Positions 45,281 to 54,947 of a DNA stretch of 64,000 nt are shown here, piece after piece. The notes beneath the pieces are model-generated. The model searched no databases and had not been told where the DNA came from. It saw only the letters and a list, made by a program, of their open reading frames with translations. The number at the start of each line of letters is the position of its first letter. The first letter of the stretch is position 1. Both the position numbers and the translations under genes were made by a program. This stretch comes from an uncultured Flavobacteriales bacterium (lineage in GTDB: Bacteria > Bacteroidota > Bacteroidia > Flavobacteriales_D > Crocinitomicaceae), in the NCBI GenBank assembly GCA_905480145.1, contig CAJQPA010000028.1, forward strand, positions 30,280-94,279, given 5' to 3'.

Positions 45281-45922
45281 CTATTTCTTCCGAACCAACA
45301 TTAAGCCATCTCTAATTGGAAGAAGAACTTCCTGCACTCTTTCATCGTTATGAATAAGGTCATTGAACTCTATAAGTACCTCGGTATCTTTATCATTTTG
45401 TTTGGCAGGTTCCAAAACTTTCCCAGACCACAAAACGTTATCGATCAAAATAAATCCTCCTTTTTTCAGTTTACCAAAAACCATGTTGTAATAGTTTATG
45501 TAATTGTATTTATCAGCGTCTATAAAGACCATATCGAATTCTTCTTCAAGTGTTGGTATTATTTCCATGGCATCTCCAATGACACAAGAAATTGAGTCAC
45601 TTAATCCAGCTTTTTCAACAAAATTTTGAACCAAATCTTCAAGCTCCTCATTTTTATCAATCGTAATTATTTTACCCCCTTCAGCCAAACCTTCGGCAAA
45701 ACATAATGCTGAATACCCCGTATAAGTCCCGATTTCTAAAACACATTTGGGTTTTATCATATGAGAAATCATACTTAAAACACGACCTTGAAAATGCCCG
45801 CTCAACATTCTTGGCAAAAGAACATTAATATGCGTTTCTCTATTTAACTCATAAAGTAATTCAGGCTCTTTCTCCGAATGCGCGCATACATATTCGTCTA
45901 ACTTTTCATCAATAAATTCCAT
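45281..45922 (-). CDS. Class I O-methyltransferase (catechol/caffeoyl-CoA type)
   Basis: A 213-residue SAM-dependent methyltransferase. CVLEIGTYTGYSALCFAEGL is the SAM loop, followed by DMVFIDADKYNYINYY with the metal-binding D and then ILIDNVLWSGKV. These blocks define the PF01596 family that acts on catechol-like or small-molecule hydroxyls with a divalent metal. The substrate here is unknown. First gene of the operon with truC, threonine aldolase and a lipoprotein, with a CATCTTTG near-consensus element about 20 bases upstream. Confidence 0.9.
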   Translation of the reverse strand: MEFIDEKLDEYVCAHSEKEPELLYELNRETHINVLLPRMLSGHFQGRVLSMISHMIKPKCVLEIGTYTGYSALCFAEGLAEGGKIITIDKNEELEDLVQNFVEKAGLSDSISCVIGDAMEIIPTLEEEFDMVFIDADKYNYINYYNMVFGKLKKGGFILIDNVLWSGKVLEPAKQNDKDTEVLIEFNDLIHNDERVQEVLLPIRDGLMLVRKK

Positions 45923-46035
45923 CTATTCAATTTTAAACAAAGATGCCAATAATATTGTGAATTTCAGCACTTCAATTGAAGTTCTAAGAATACTATTTAT
46001 CTCCTCAATGAGAGCAGGGAATTCATCTTTTTTTA

Positions 46036-46043
46036 TACCTTTA
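46036..46043 (+). promoter_or_regulatory. Possible promoter -7 element for the oligopeptidase
   Basis: TACCTTTA matches TAnnTTTG except at the last base and lies 30 bases before the ATG at 46074. This supports that ATG over the longer frame that begins at 45957. Confidence 0.35.
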
Positions 46044-46073
46044 AAGTATTCTAAAACAACTCACTTTACGAAT

Positions 46074-48224
46074 ATGAAAACAAAAACTATTTTCGCATTT
46101 TCAGCGCTAGCTATAGCTAGTTGTACAACCCAAAAAAAAGATATGGTAAAAGCACCTTCTGCCGAAAAAGTAGAACATAAAATAACAACACATGGCGACA
46201 CACGGCTAGATAATTATTTCTGGATGCGTCTATCAGATGAACAAAAAAATGCAGAGAATCCTGATGAGCAAACACAGAACACTCTGAATTATTTAAACGA
46301 AGAAAATGATTACCTGAAGCAAAAAATGGCTCACACTGAAGGATTTCAGTCTGAATTATATACTGAAATAACTTCAAGAATTAAGCAAGATGATGAATCC
46401 GTGCCTGTATTTAAAAATGGTTTTATTTATTACAATCGCTTTGCAGAAGGACAAGATTATGCTTTCTATTGCCGTAAAAAAGGTTCTGAAGAATCGGATG
46501 AAGAAATTATGTTAAATGGCCCTGAATTAGGAAAAGGTCAAAGTTATTTTGCTGTTGGAGGAACATCTGTTAGTCCAAATAATGAGATGTTAGCCTATTC
46601 TGTAGATTTAGTATCTAGAAGAGAATACACTATTCATGTCAAGAGCTTAATAAATGGTGAAGTATTCTCAGATCAAATTGAGAATACAACAGGTGGAGTA
46701 ACATGGGCGAATGATAACAAGACCTTATTCTATACAAAACAAGACCCTGTGACGTTAAGGTCAAATCAAATTTTCAGACACACAATTGGAACAAACCAGT
46801 CTGCTGACAAGTTAGTTTACGAAGAAAAAGATGACACTTTTGGATGTTCCGTTTACAAAACAAAATCATCTAAATACTTAATGATCCAATCTTATCAAAC
46901 GCTTTCTTCAGAAGTTCGCTTTTTAGATGCAGATAATCCTGCAGGAGAATGGACCATTATCCTTCCAAGAGAAGAAAATCATGAATATTCTGCAAATCAT
47001 TATGGTGATCATTTCTATATTACAACAAATGACAATGCTAAAAATTTCCGTTTAGTAAAAGCTCCAATAAACAACACATCTAAGGAAAATTGGGAAGAAG
47101 TTATCGGGCACAGAGATAATGTCCTACTAGAAGGGATAGACATTTTCAAAAACAACCTAGTTATCAGTGAAAGAGAAAATGGATTAACTGGTATTCGAAT
47201 CATTAAATGGGCAGACAAGTCTGAGCATTATATTGAATTCAATGATCCTGCTTATATGTCTTACACAAGTTCAAATCTAGAATTTGATACAGATATCTTG
47301 AGATACGGATACACTTCAATGACAACACCTAATAGTGTCTATGACTACAACATGAGCACGAAGGAGCAAGAATTAAAGAAACAGAGCGAAGTGATCGACG
47401 ACACTTTCAAACCTGAAAACTATTCTTCAGAGAGAATCTATGTTACCGCTAGAGATGGTGTGAAGGTACCCGTCTCAATAGTATATAAAAAAGGAACAAA
47501 ATTAGATGGTTCTGCACCATTATTACTTTATGGATATGGATCATATGGAGCAAGCATGGATCCTTACTTTTCATCAGTTCGTTTATCTCTATTGAACAGA
47601 GGATTCGTTTATGCAATTGCCCATATTAGAGGTGGTCAAGAATTAGGCAGACAATGGTATGAGGATGGTAAACTACTTAAAAAGATGAATACATTCAATG
47701 ATTTTATTGATTGTGGAAAAGCTTTGATTGATAAAAAATATACATCACAAGGTCATCTATATGCCCAAGGAGGATCTGCTGGTGGTCTTCTAATGGGAGC
47801 AATTATTAACATCGAACCAGAATTATGGAACGGTGTTATTGCTGGAGTTCCATTTGTGGACGTTGTTTCTACCATGTTAGATGAATCCATTCCATTAACA
47901 ACGGGTGAATTTGATGAATGGGGAAATCCTAAAAATGAGGAGTACTATAATTATATCAAGGCATACTCTCCTTATGATAATATTGAGAAAAAAGATTATC
48001 CCAACCTATTAATTACAACAGGATATTGGGATAGTCAAGTTCAATATTGGGAGCCTGCAAAGTGGATTGCTAAGTTAAGAGACATGAAAACAGATGACAA
48101 CTTATTAATGATGCATTGCAACATGGAAGTTGGTCATGGTGGTGCCTCTGGACGTTTTGAACGTTATAAGGAGGTTGCTTTGGAATATGCATTCTTATTT
48201 GATTTAGAAAATATATCAAAATAA
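46074..48224 (+). CDS. Prolyl oligopeptidase / oligopeptidase B-like lipoprotein
   Basis: A 716-residue S9 serine peptidase. From the ATG at 46074 there is a lipoprotein signal (MKTKTIFAFSALAIASC, C17), an N-terminal beta-propeller (about 40-440), and an alpha/beta hydrolase domain. The nucleophile is the S in YAQGGSAGGLLMG, and GHGGASGR carries the catalytic H. The family cleaves short peptides after proline or basic residues, often from host or environmental proteins. A strong terminator follows. The lipobox places it in the envelope, which is common in Bacteroidota oligopeptidases. Confidence 0.93.
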   Translation: MKTKTIFAFSALAIASCTTQKKDMVKAPSAEKVEHKITTHGDTRLDNYFWMRLSDEQKNAENPDEQTQNTLNYLNEENDYLKQKMAHTEGFQSELYTEITSRIKQDDESVPVFKNGFIYYNRFAEGQDYAFYCRKKGSEESDEEIMLNGPELGKGQSYFAVGGTSVSPNNEMLAYSVDLVSRREYTIHVKSLINGEVFSDQIENTTGGVTWANDNKTLFYTKQDPVTLRSNQIFRHTIGTNQSADKLVYEEKDDTFGCSVYKTKSSKYLMIQSYQTLSSEVRFLDADNPAGEWTIILPREENHEYSANHYGDHFYITTNDNAKNFRLVKAPINNTSKENWEEVIGHRDNVLLEGIDIFKNNLVISERENGLTGIRIIKWADKSEHYIEFNDPAYMSYTSSNLEFDTDILRYGYTSMTTPNSVYDYNMSTKEQELKKQSEVIDDTFKPENYSSERIYVTARDGVKVPVSIVYKKGTKLDGSAPLLLYGYGSYGASMDPYFSSVRLSLLNRGFVYAIAHIRGGQELGRQWYEDGKLLKKMNTFNDFIDCGKALIDKKYTSQGHLYAQGGSAGGLLMGAIINIEPELWNGVIAGVPFVDVVSTMLDESIPLTTGEFDEWGNPKNEEYYNYIKAYSPYDNIEKKDYPNLLITTGYWDSQVQYWEPAKWIAKLRDMKTDDNLLMMHCNMEVGHGGASGRFERYKEVALEYAFLFDLENISK

Positions 48225-48291
48225 TTTATCACTGTGATTCAATCTTTTACGATGGTTGTATAAAGAATCAGAAACACCTTTAATTTTGATA

Positions 48292-48333
48292 AAACAGAAA
48301 AGGGACGGTTAATTAACCGTCCCTTTTCTGTTT
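48292..48333. terminator. Very strong bidirectional terminator
   Basis: The 42-bp palindrome AAACAGAAAAGGGACGGTTA... is perfect: 21 bp on each side, with an A/T run at each foot. It lies between the convergent oligopeptidase and lysine-rich protein genes. Confidence 0.9.
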
Positions 48334-48348
48334 GCATACCATAAAGAC

Positions 48349-48771
48349 TTATTTTGGTTTCTTAGCACCTGTTTTTTTTACCTGTTTCTTTTTGTCCTGA
48401 CCTTTTCCGCTAAAAGCTTTTCCGTTGGATTTCTCTTCTGCATGATTAATTTTTTCTGTTGTCAATCCCTTACTATTTTTATTCACAGGTTTGGCCTTCA
48501 TTTCAGATTGCTCTATTCCTCGAAGATTAACTTCTTTTTTTGTAGTTTTCAACACTGGCTTTGGTGATGGTTTAGCTTCCATTTTTTTCAACCGAACATC
48601 TGCTTGTTTTTTCACCTCAACAGGTTTGTGCACTGTCTTTTTTTCTGATTCAGTTGGCAGTTTTACCTGCTTCACTTTCACCACTTCCTTTTTTGTCTTT
48701 TTATCTACCTGAGCAAAAGTACCTATGCTAAATCCTCCAATGGCTAATGCCAACAATGCTAAATTTTTCAT
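48349..48771 (-). CDS. Lysine-rich secreted protein of unknown function
   Basis: A 140-residue protein: a signal peptide of about 20 residues (ending GTFAQ), then an extremely basic, disordered mature part with repeated K/P/V/E blocks (KKTKKEVVKVKQVKLPTESE, KMEAKPSPKPVLKTTKKEV). No domain is recognised. Sequence of this kind may bind polyanions such as nucleic acid or LPS outside the cytoplasm. It is a single gene and lies between the terminator and a long spacer. Confidence 0.7.
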   Translation of the reverse strand: MKNLALLALAIGGFSIGTFAQVDKKTKKEVVKVKQVKLPTESEKKTVHKPVEVKKQADVRLKKMEAKPSPKPVLKTTKKEVNLRGIEQSEMKAKPVNKNSKGLTTEKINHAEEKSNGKAFSGKGQDKKKQVKKTGAKKPK

Positions 48772-48939
48772 TTGATTTAATTTTTGTGTTTCTTATTCTT
48801 TTGTATTCAACTTTTGTACCAAAATACAATTTAAGAAAAAGATAATCTATTTTAGATGCAATAGATAAGTCATGGTTGTATATTAAAAGAGTGAATATCG
48901 ATATAATTTCCGTTTCTTTGCAAATTGAATCAAATAAAA

Positions 48940-49815
48940 ATGGAGCATAAATCAGGTTTTGTAAGTATAGTAGGTAGTCCTAATGTTGGCAAATCAACGT
49001 TAATGAATAGATTGGTAGGTGAGAAATTATCTATCGTGACTTCTAAAGCACAAACAACTCGACATAGAATATTAGGAATTGTAAATGATGAAGATCATCA
49101 GATTGTATTTTCGGATACTCCTGGCGTCGTAAACTCTGCCTATAAGTTACACGACAACATGATGGATTATGTAAATTCATCCATTCAAGATGCCGATGTT
49201 TTAATATTCGTGACTGATCCCTATGAGTCCGAAATGAATCACAAAGAAACATTAGAGAGAATTCAACGCCTTAATGTTCCTGTTCTTTGCTTAATCAATA
49301 AAATGGACCTTTCGGACCAAGAAAAGGTAGCTGAAAAACTTACCTACTGGCAAGAACGTTTACCTAAAGCTAACGTATTTCCAATTTCTGCGTTACACGG
49401 ATTCGGTATTGATGGTGTTTGGGAAGAGATTAAGGCCAATATTCCTGAAAGCCCTCCATATTATGATAAAGATGCAATGACTGATCGCCCAATGCGCTTC
49501 TTCATTTCTGAAATAATTAGAGAAAAAGTATTCATTCATTGTAAGAAAGAGATTCCTTATGCAACTCAAATTGAGATTGAAGAATATATTGAAGAAGAAA
49601 ATATTACGAGAATTAGAGCACTAATTATTGTAGAACGTGATTCTCAAAAAGGCATTATCATTGGAAGAGGCGGTGACATGCTGAAAAGAATCGGATATGA
49701 AGCAAGAAAAGAAATGGAGAAATTCATTGACAAAAAAGTATTCTTAGAGACTTTTGTGAAGGTTGATAAGGATTGGAGGGGATCAACACAGAAATTGAAA
49801 AAGTACGGATATTAA
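48940..49815 (+). CDS. era: GTPase Era
   Basis: Era is a 291-residue GTPase that binds the 3' end of 16S rRNA and aids 30S maturation. G1 GSPNVGKS, switch and NKMD motifs are intact, and the C-terminal KH domain follows (about residues 200-291, with GIIIGRGGDMLKRIG). I chose the ATG at 48940 over an upstream in-frame TTG (48925) that adds five residues. It is 66 bases upstream of der, and the two probably share a transcript. Confidence 0.96.
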   Translation: MEHKSGFVSIVGSPNVGKSTLMNRLVGEKLSIVTSKAQTTRHRILGIVNDEDHQIVFSDTPGVVNSAYKLHDNMMDYVNSSIQDADVLIFVTDPYESEMNHKETLERIQRLNVPVLCLINKMDLSDQEKVAEKLTYWQERLPKANVFPISALHGFGIDGVWEEIKANIPESPPYYDKDAMTDRPMRFFISEIIREKVFIHCKKEIPYATQIEIEEYIEEENITRIRALIIVERDSQKGIIIGRGGDMLKRIGYEARKEMEKFIDKKVFLETFVKVDKDWRGSTQKLKKYGY

Positions 49816-49881
49816 TAATCACCAATTCCAAAAAGAATTGAGGAATATTGAAATCAAACCAAGAATAGAAAGAAAAAGATT

Positions 49882-51192
49882 ATGAGTAATATAGTTGCGA
49901 TTGTAGGAAGACCGAATGTTGGGAAATCAACATTATTTAATAGATTGACAGAATCAAGAGATGCTATTGTCAAGGAGGTCAGTGGAGTTACACGTGACAG
50001 GATTTATGGTAAAGGTGAATGGAATGGTGTAGAATTTTCTGTAATCGACACTGGAGGTTACGTAAAAGGTTCTGATGATATTTTCGAAGCCGAAATAAGA
50101 AAGCAAGTTGAAATTGCAATTGATGAAGCCAACGTTATCATTTTTATGCTAGATGTTACAACTGGTATAGTTGATTTGGATGAAGTTGTTGCAAAAATGC
50201 TGCGTAAATCAAAAAAGAAAATACTTATTGTTGGAAACAAAGTTGATAATACCGCACGTGTTGGTTTATCTGCTGAGTTCTGGTCATTAGGTTTGGGTGA
50301 TGTATATGATTTGTCCGCGACTAATGGAAGTGGTACTGGAGAAATTCTAGATGATTTAGTCAAAGAGTTTGATGTTGAAGATGATTCAGTTAACGACGGA
50401 AATGATTTACCTCGAATTGCAATTATCGGGAAACCTAATGTTGGGAAATCTTCTTTGGTAAACGCATTGACTGGTGAGGAAAGAAATATTGTAACCAATA
50501 TATCTGGTACTACTAGAGATTCTATACACACACGCTACAAGGCTTTTGGATTTGACTTTACCTTAATTGATACTGCTGGTATTCGAAAGAAAGCGAAAGT
50601 TCATGAAGACATTGAGTATTATTCTGTTTTGCGTTCTGTGCGTTCTATCGAGAACTCTGATGTATGTATATTCATGATTGATGCACAAGAAGGCATTCAG
50701 AAGCAGGATTTAAATATTTTCTATATCATAGAGAAAAACTCTAAGGGAGTTGTTGTTTTGGTAAATAAATGGGATTTGATTGACAAAGACCACAGAACAA
50801 TGAAAGCATACGAAGAAGAAGTTCGTGAGGCATTAAAACCCTTTAATGATGTTCCAATCTTATTTACTTCAACAATTAATAAGCAAAGAATTCATAAGTC
50901 TTTAGAAGCCGCTATGAAGGTGCATGATAATAGAATCAAGAAAATTTCAACGTCAGTATTGAATGAAATTATGTTGGGTATAATTGAAGCAAATCCACCT
51001 CCATCATTGAAAGGAAAGTATATTCGCATCAAATATGTACAACAACTACCTTCTCACGCCCCAGCATTTGCATTCTGGTGTAATTTACCACAATACATTC
51101 CTGACAGCTACAAACGCTTCTTAGAAAATAGATTACGTGATGAGTTTGATTTCACTGGAGTTCCAGTTAAGATATTCTTCAGAAAGAAATAA
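49882..51192 (+). CDS. der: Ribosome-associated GTPase Der (EngA)
   Basis: Der is a 436-residue protein with two tandem GTPase domains (about 4-165 and 174-345, each with GRPNVGKS or GKPNVGKS at G1 and NKVD or NKWD at G4) and a C-terminal KH-like domain (350-436). It helps assemble the 50S subunit. All motifs are intact. It follows era directly, a pairing of two ribosome-assembly GTPases. Confidence 0.97.
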   Translation: MSNIVAIVGRPNVGKSTLFNRLTESRDAIVKEVSGVTRDRIYGKGEWNGVEFSVIDTGGYVKGSDDIFEAEIRKQVEIAIDEANVIIFMLDVTTGIVDLDEVVAKMLRKSKKKILIVGNKVDNTARVGLSAEFWSLGLGDVYDLSATNGSGTGEILDDLVKEFDVEDDSVNDGNDLPRIAIIGKPNVGKSSLVNALTGEERNIVTNISGTTRDSIHTRYKAFGFDFTLIDTAGIRKKAKVHEDIEYYSVLRSVRSIENSDVCIFMIDAQEGIQKQDLNIFYIIEKNSKGVVVLVNKWDLIDKDHRTMKAYEEEVREALKPFNDVPILFTSTINKQRIHKSLEAAMKVHDNRIKKISTSVLNEIMLGIIEANPPPSLKGKYIRIKYVQQLPSHAPAFAFWCNLPQYIPDSYKRFLENRLRDEFDFTGVPVKIFFRKK

Positions 51193-51198
51193 AACCCT

Positions 51199-52386
51199 TT
51201 ACTCATTCAGTACTTGAGCGACTTTCATACCCATACTGAAACATCCCTGTAATAAGTACCCTCCAGTTGGAGCATCCCAATTAAGCATTTCACCAATGCA
51301 ATAATGATCTGGGTAATCATTCAATTCAAAACTACCAGACACTTCCGTTGTGGCTATGCCGCCCACAGTAGAAATCGCTTCGTCAATAGGTGACGCATTT
51401 AGAAGATCAACCGGTAAATTCTTTACTTTTTCAAGTAATATATCATCATTTAAAAAATCTGATTTACTCAAAAGAGTTTTAAGCATTTTAACTTGAACCT
51501 TACTCAATTTTAAACCAAACTTTAAAAAATCTGTTTTGTTCTTCTCCTTATTATTCTTCCACTTTTCCAGAACTTGCTGATCGCTTAGGTTTGGTTTTAA
51601 ATCGAGGTAAACAATTGCACGATTTGACACATTAATTTCACGTCTAATTTCTGGACTTAATGCGTAAATAGCGTTTCCCTCCAATCCGAATTTAGTAACA
51701 ACTAACTCTCCTTTTACAACCTTATCTTCATTTCTAACAGCAATGTTTTTTAGTGGTTCTCCCTCACATGCTCGAATAAAATCACTTGACCAGTTCACTT
51801 CATAAGCACAATTCGAAGCTCTAAAAGGTTTCACCTCAATTCCTTTTTGTTTAAAAAGAGAACACCAAGAACCATCGGAACCTGTTTTTTTCCAACTCGA
51901 TCCTCCTAAAGAAAAAATGACAATGTCTGGCTTAATAGATAGGTCTGATAAAAAATTCAGTGATCCATCTAATTCCCATCCGATCCATGTTTCTTCAAAT
52001 TTAAACTTTACATTATTTTCATGAAGCTCACTCTTAATAGCATTGAGAACTTGAATTGGCTTTATGCCTTCTTTTGGGAAGATTCGTTTGCTACTGCCAA
52101 CAAATGTTGATATACCTATTTTAGCTAACCACTCACTATAAAATGAGTTATCGAATTCTTGTAATGATTTTTTTAAAAAACTAATCGGCGTATATCGAGA
52201 AATCATTTCCTCAATATTTTCGGAGTGCGTCAAATTGAACCCACCATCACCTGCTACTAAGAATTTCCTTCCGAGTGTTTTATTTTTTTCGTAAATCGTA
52301 ACATCAAACTTATCAGAACTCAATTTTGACGCCGCAAACAAGCCACTTGCTCCGCCCCCAATAATTGCGACAGTCTTTTTAGTCAT
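51199..52386 (-). CDS. HI0933-family flavoprotein
   Basis: A 395-residue FAD-dependent protein. The dinucleotide-binding motif is GGGASGLFAASKL (about residues 9-21), with KTLGRKFLVAGDGGFNLTHS following, and the C-terminal GGYLLQGCFSMGMKVAQ segment closes the FAD site. This is the YhiN/HI0933 family (TIGR03862-like) of unknown substrate. The ATG at 52386 is preferred over a TTG one codon earlier. It converges with der six bases apart, and is the last gene of the aroC operon. Confidence 0.92.
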   Translation of the reverse strand: MTKKTVAIIGGGASGLFAASKLSSDKFDVTIYEKNKTLGRKFLVAGDGGFNLTHSENIEEMISRYTPISFLKKSLQEFDNSFYSEWLAKIGISTFVGSSKRIFPKEGIKPIQVLNAIKSELHENNVKFKFEETWIGWELDGSLNFLSDLSIKPDIVIFSLGGSSWKKTGSDGSWCSLFKQKGIEVKPFRASNCAYEVNWSSDFIRACEGEPLKNIAVRNEDKVVKGELVVTKFGLEGNAIYALSPEIRREINVSNRAIVYLDLKPNLSDQQVLEKWKNNKEKNKTDFLKFGLKLSKVQVKMLKTLLSKSDFLNDDILLEKVKNLPVDLLNASPIDEAISTVGGIATTEVSGSFELNDYPDHYCIGEMLNWDAPTGGYLLQGCFSMGMKVAQVLNE

Positions 52387-52398
52387 CAAAAAAAATGA

Positions 52399-53457
52399 TT
52401 ATATATTCAATGCTTGATTCCTCATCATCATATCCAAAATGGTCATCGCCGCCATCGCTTCCACAATTACAACCGCTCTAGGAACAACACAAGGGTCATG
52501 ACGACCTTTTCCTGATACAATTACATCTTTTCCGTCAATATCAATGGATTTCTGATCCTTCATTATAGTTGCGACCGGTTTGAAGGCTATTCTCATGTTA
52601 ATTGGCATTCCATTAGAAATACCACCTTGAATTCCTCCTGAGAAGTTTGTAGTTGTTGAACCATCTGCATTGATGGAATCATTGTGTTCAGATCCTCTCA
52701 TGGCTATGGAAGAAAAACCGCTGCCATATTCAAACCCTTTTACTGCATTAATGGAGAGCATTGCTTTTCCCAATTCCGCATGAAGTTTGTCAAAAACAGG
52801 TTCTCCAAGACCAGAAGGAACATTCTTTACTTCACATGTAATACTTCCACCAACAGTGTCACCGTCTTTTTTTATTGCTTTAATGAATGTTTCCATCTCT
52901 TCAGCAATCTTCTTATTTGGACAACGAACAATGTTGTTTTCTATTTCAGAATAATCTATTACATCATTTAATTTAATCGGTCCGACTTGGTCTACATACC
53001 CAACAATTTCAATTCCTTTTGATTTGAGAATCTGTTTCGCTATTGCCCCTGCAACAACCCTTGATGCCGTCTCTCTAGCTGAAGAACGTCCGCCTCCCCT
53101 ATAATCTCGATTCCCATACTTTTCATTGTACGTATAGTCAGCATGCGAAGGACGGAAATTATCTTTTATATGACTATAATCTTTTGACTTTTGGTCATGA
53201 TTCCTAATCACAAAACCAATTGGCGTTCCAGTTGTTTTTCCTTCAAAAATTCCAGATAAAATCTCAACAGTATCCGATTCTTTTCTTTGGGTAACAATTG
53301 CGGATTGTCCCGGCTTCCTTCTATCCAAGTCAGCTTGAATGAAGTCTAAATCAATTTCAAAATTCGGTGGTACTCCATCAATAACTCCTCCGATAGCTAC
53401 TCCATGAGATTCGCCAAAAGATGAAAGATTAAATATTTTACCGAATGATGAGCTCAT
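52399..53457 (-). CDS. aroC: Chorismate synthase
   Basis: AroC makes chorismate from 5-enolpyruvylshikimate-3-phosphate, the last common step to aromatic amino acids, folate and quinones, using reduced FMN. The 352-residue length is typical. The start [19 protein letters not shown] and the blocks [24 protein letters not shown], and [17 protein letters not shown] are diagnostic. Its ATG directly abuts the phosphohexomutase stop with no gap. The flavoprotein follows 12 bases later. Confidence 0.97.
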   Translation of the reverse strand: MSSSFGKIFNLSSFGESHGVAIGGVIDGVPPNFEIDLDFIQADLDRRKPGQSAIVTQRKESDTVEILSGIFEGKTTGTPIGFVIRNHDQKSKDYSHIKDNFRPSHADYTYNEKYGNRDYRGGGRSSARETASRVVAGAIAKQILKSKGIEIVGYVDQVGPIKLNDVIDYSEIENNIVRCPNKKIAEEMETFIKAIKKDGDTVGGSITCEVKNVPSGLGEPVFDKLHAELGKAMLSINAVKGFEYGSGFSSIAMRGSEHNDSINADGSTTTNFSGGIQGGISNGMPINMRIAFKPVATIMKDQKSIDIDGKDVIVSGKGRHDPCVVPRAVVIVEAMAAMTILDMMMRNQALNI

Positions 53458-54852
53458 TTATTTACAAATTGTTTCCTCGGTTATTCTTAATATTTTCCGA
53501 ACCTCTTCTAAAGTAGGAGCTTCTGCATAAGTTCTTAAAACAGGTTCTGTTCCTGATGGACGAATCATCAACCATCTATCATCATCAAAGAAAAATTTAA
53601 ATCCATCAATAGTTCCAACCTCTCTAACATTGTATTCGCCAAAGTTTTTATAAACCCCTGCTTTACAATCTGCTATAATACTCTGTTTCAATTCTTCCGT
53701 TATATGTAAATCGCTTCTTTCGAATTTAAATGAACCAACTATCTCATAGACCTCAGCAATTAAATCATCGAGTGTTCTTCCTGATTTCGCCATGAATTCC
53801 CAGATGATCAATCCCATCCATATTCCATCACGCTCAGGAATGTGCCCTTTACAAGCAATTCCACCAGATTCTTCACCTCCCACAAGTACGTCTTCAGCAA
53901 CCATGATATCGGCAATATACTTGAAGCCAATTTTCACAACCTCAGAGGGTAAACCATAATGATCTGCCATCACCTTAACACGCGGTGTTGTGCTAAAGGC
54001 TGTTGCTACTTTTCCTGTTTGACCTTTATACTTTGCTAAATAGTGCACAAGTAAAAGGATAATATGATGAGAATCTATAAATTCTCCTGAACCATTATAA
54101 AGTCCAATTCTATCTGCGTCTCCATCAGTAGCCAATGCACAGTCTATTGTTCCATTCTTTTTAATAAAAGTTTCCAATTCTTGCAAGTTCTTAGCAATAG
54201 GCTCTGGTGCTTGTCCATAAAACGATGGATTATGCTCACAGTGCAAGAATTCAATATTTGGGAGAATACGTTTCATTGCATCTTGTCCAGCTCCATACAT
54301 CGCGTCATAAACTAATTTCATCCCTGATTTTTCAATAGCATCTAAATCGAAATTAGCTTTTACATGATCCACGTACATTGTTTCTAAATCAACAACTTCT
54401 AACAAAGGAGAGTTCAATGATAATTTAGGTAAATCCAACTCATTTGAATCAGGAATAATGTCTTCAATTTCTTGAACTGAACTTGGTGTCAGAGGTCCTC
54501 CATGCTTTGATTTCAATTTGTAACCATTATAAGATGGTGGATTATGACTTGCAGTAATAACTACTCCTAGAGAACATCCTAATTGAACAGCTCCCAAGGA
54601 AACCATTGGAGTTGAAACTGCTCCCTTTGCAATTTTCACTTTTACTCCGGCATTTACAAATACTTTCGCAGCTGTCTCTGCGAATAATTCTCCGGCAAAA
54701 CGACAATCATGTCCAATTACAATTGAAGGGTCTTCAAAATTCTTTTTTACCCATTCCGCAGTTGCGCTAGATACCCTAGCAACATTATCCACAGTATACT
54801 CTTGAGCAATTATCGCTCGCCATCCGTCAGTTCCAAATTTAATTTTTTGCAT
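53458..54852 (-). CDS. Phosphoglucomutase/phosphomannomutase-family enzyme
   Basis: A 464-residue alpha-D-phosphohexomutase. MQKIKFGTDGWRAI starts the protein, ITASHNPPSYNGYK holds the phospho-serine loop, and DGDADRIG the metal loop; GGEESGG and RPSGTEP bind the sugar and phosphate. The likely reaction is interconversion of glucose- or mannose-1- and 6-phosphates; the family alone does not settle which, and GlmM is less likely from the sequence blocks. I chose the ATG at 54852 over an earlier TTG (54891). It is immediately upstream of aroC. Confidence 0.92.
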   Translation of the reverse strand: MQKIKFGTDGWRAIIAQEYTVDNVARVSSATAEWVKKNFEDPSIVIGHDCRFAGELFAETAAKVFVNAGVKVKIAKGAVSTPMVSLGAVQLGCSLGVVITASHNPPSYNGYKLKSKHGGPLTPSSVQEIEDIIPDSNELDLPKLSLNSPLLEVVDLETMYVDHVKANFDLDAIEKSGMKLVYDAMYGAGQDAMKRILPNIEFLHCEHNPSFYGQAPEPIAKNLQELETFIKKNGTIDCALATDGDADRIGLYNGSGEFIDSHHIILLLVHYLAKYKGQTGKVATAFSTTPRVKVMADHYGLPSEVVKIGFKYIADIMVAEDVLVGGEESGGIACKGHIPERDGIWMGLIIWEFMAKSGRTLDDLIAEVYEIVGSFKFERSDLHITEELKQSIIADCKAGVYKNFGEYNVREVGTIDGFKFFFDDDRWLMIRPSGTEPVLRTYAEAPTLEEVRKILRITEETICK

Positions 54853-54947
54853 ATTCTTTTTAAAATTCAAATCCTCTGAGTATAAGCTCAAAGGATTTTT
54901 ATTAATTCTTTACCGCAAAGCAGTATTTAGTTTAATTCTTAATTTAT

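Noticed and set aside
45957..46073. ORF extension of the oligopeptidase upstream of the ATG at 46074
   Set aside because: The extension would precede the lipoprotein signal, and a promoter-like TACCTTTA lies between.
50058..50531. A 157-codon minus-strand frame opposite der
   Set aside because: Antisense shadow of the two G domains; der is intact and recognised.
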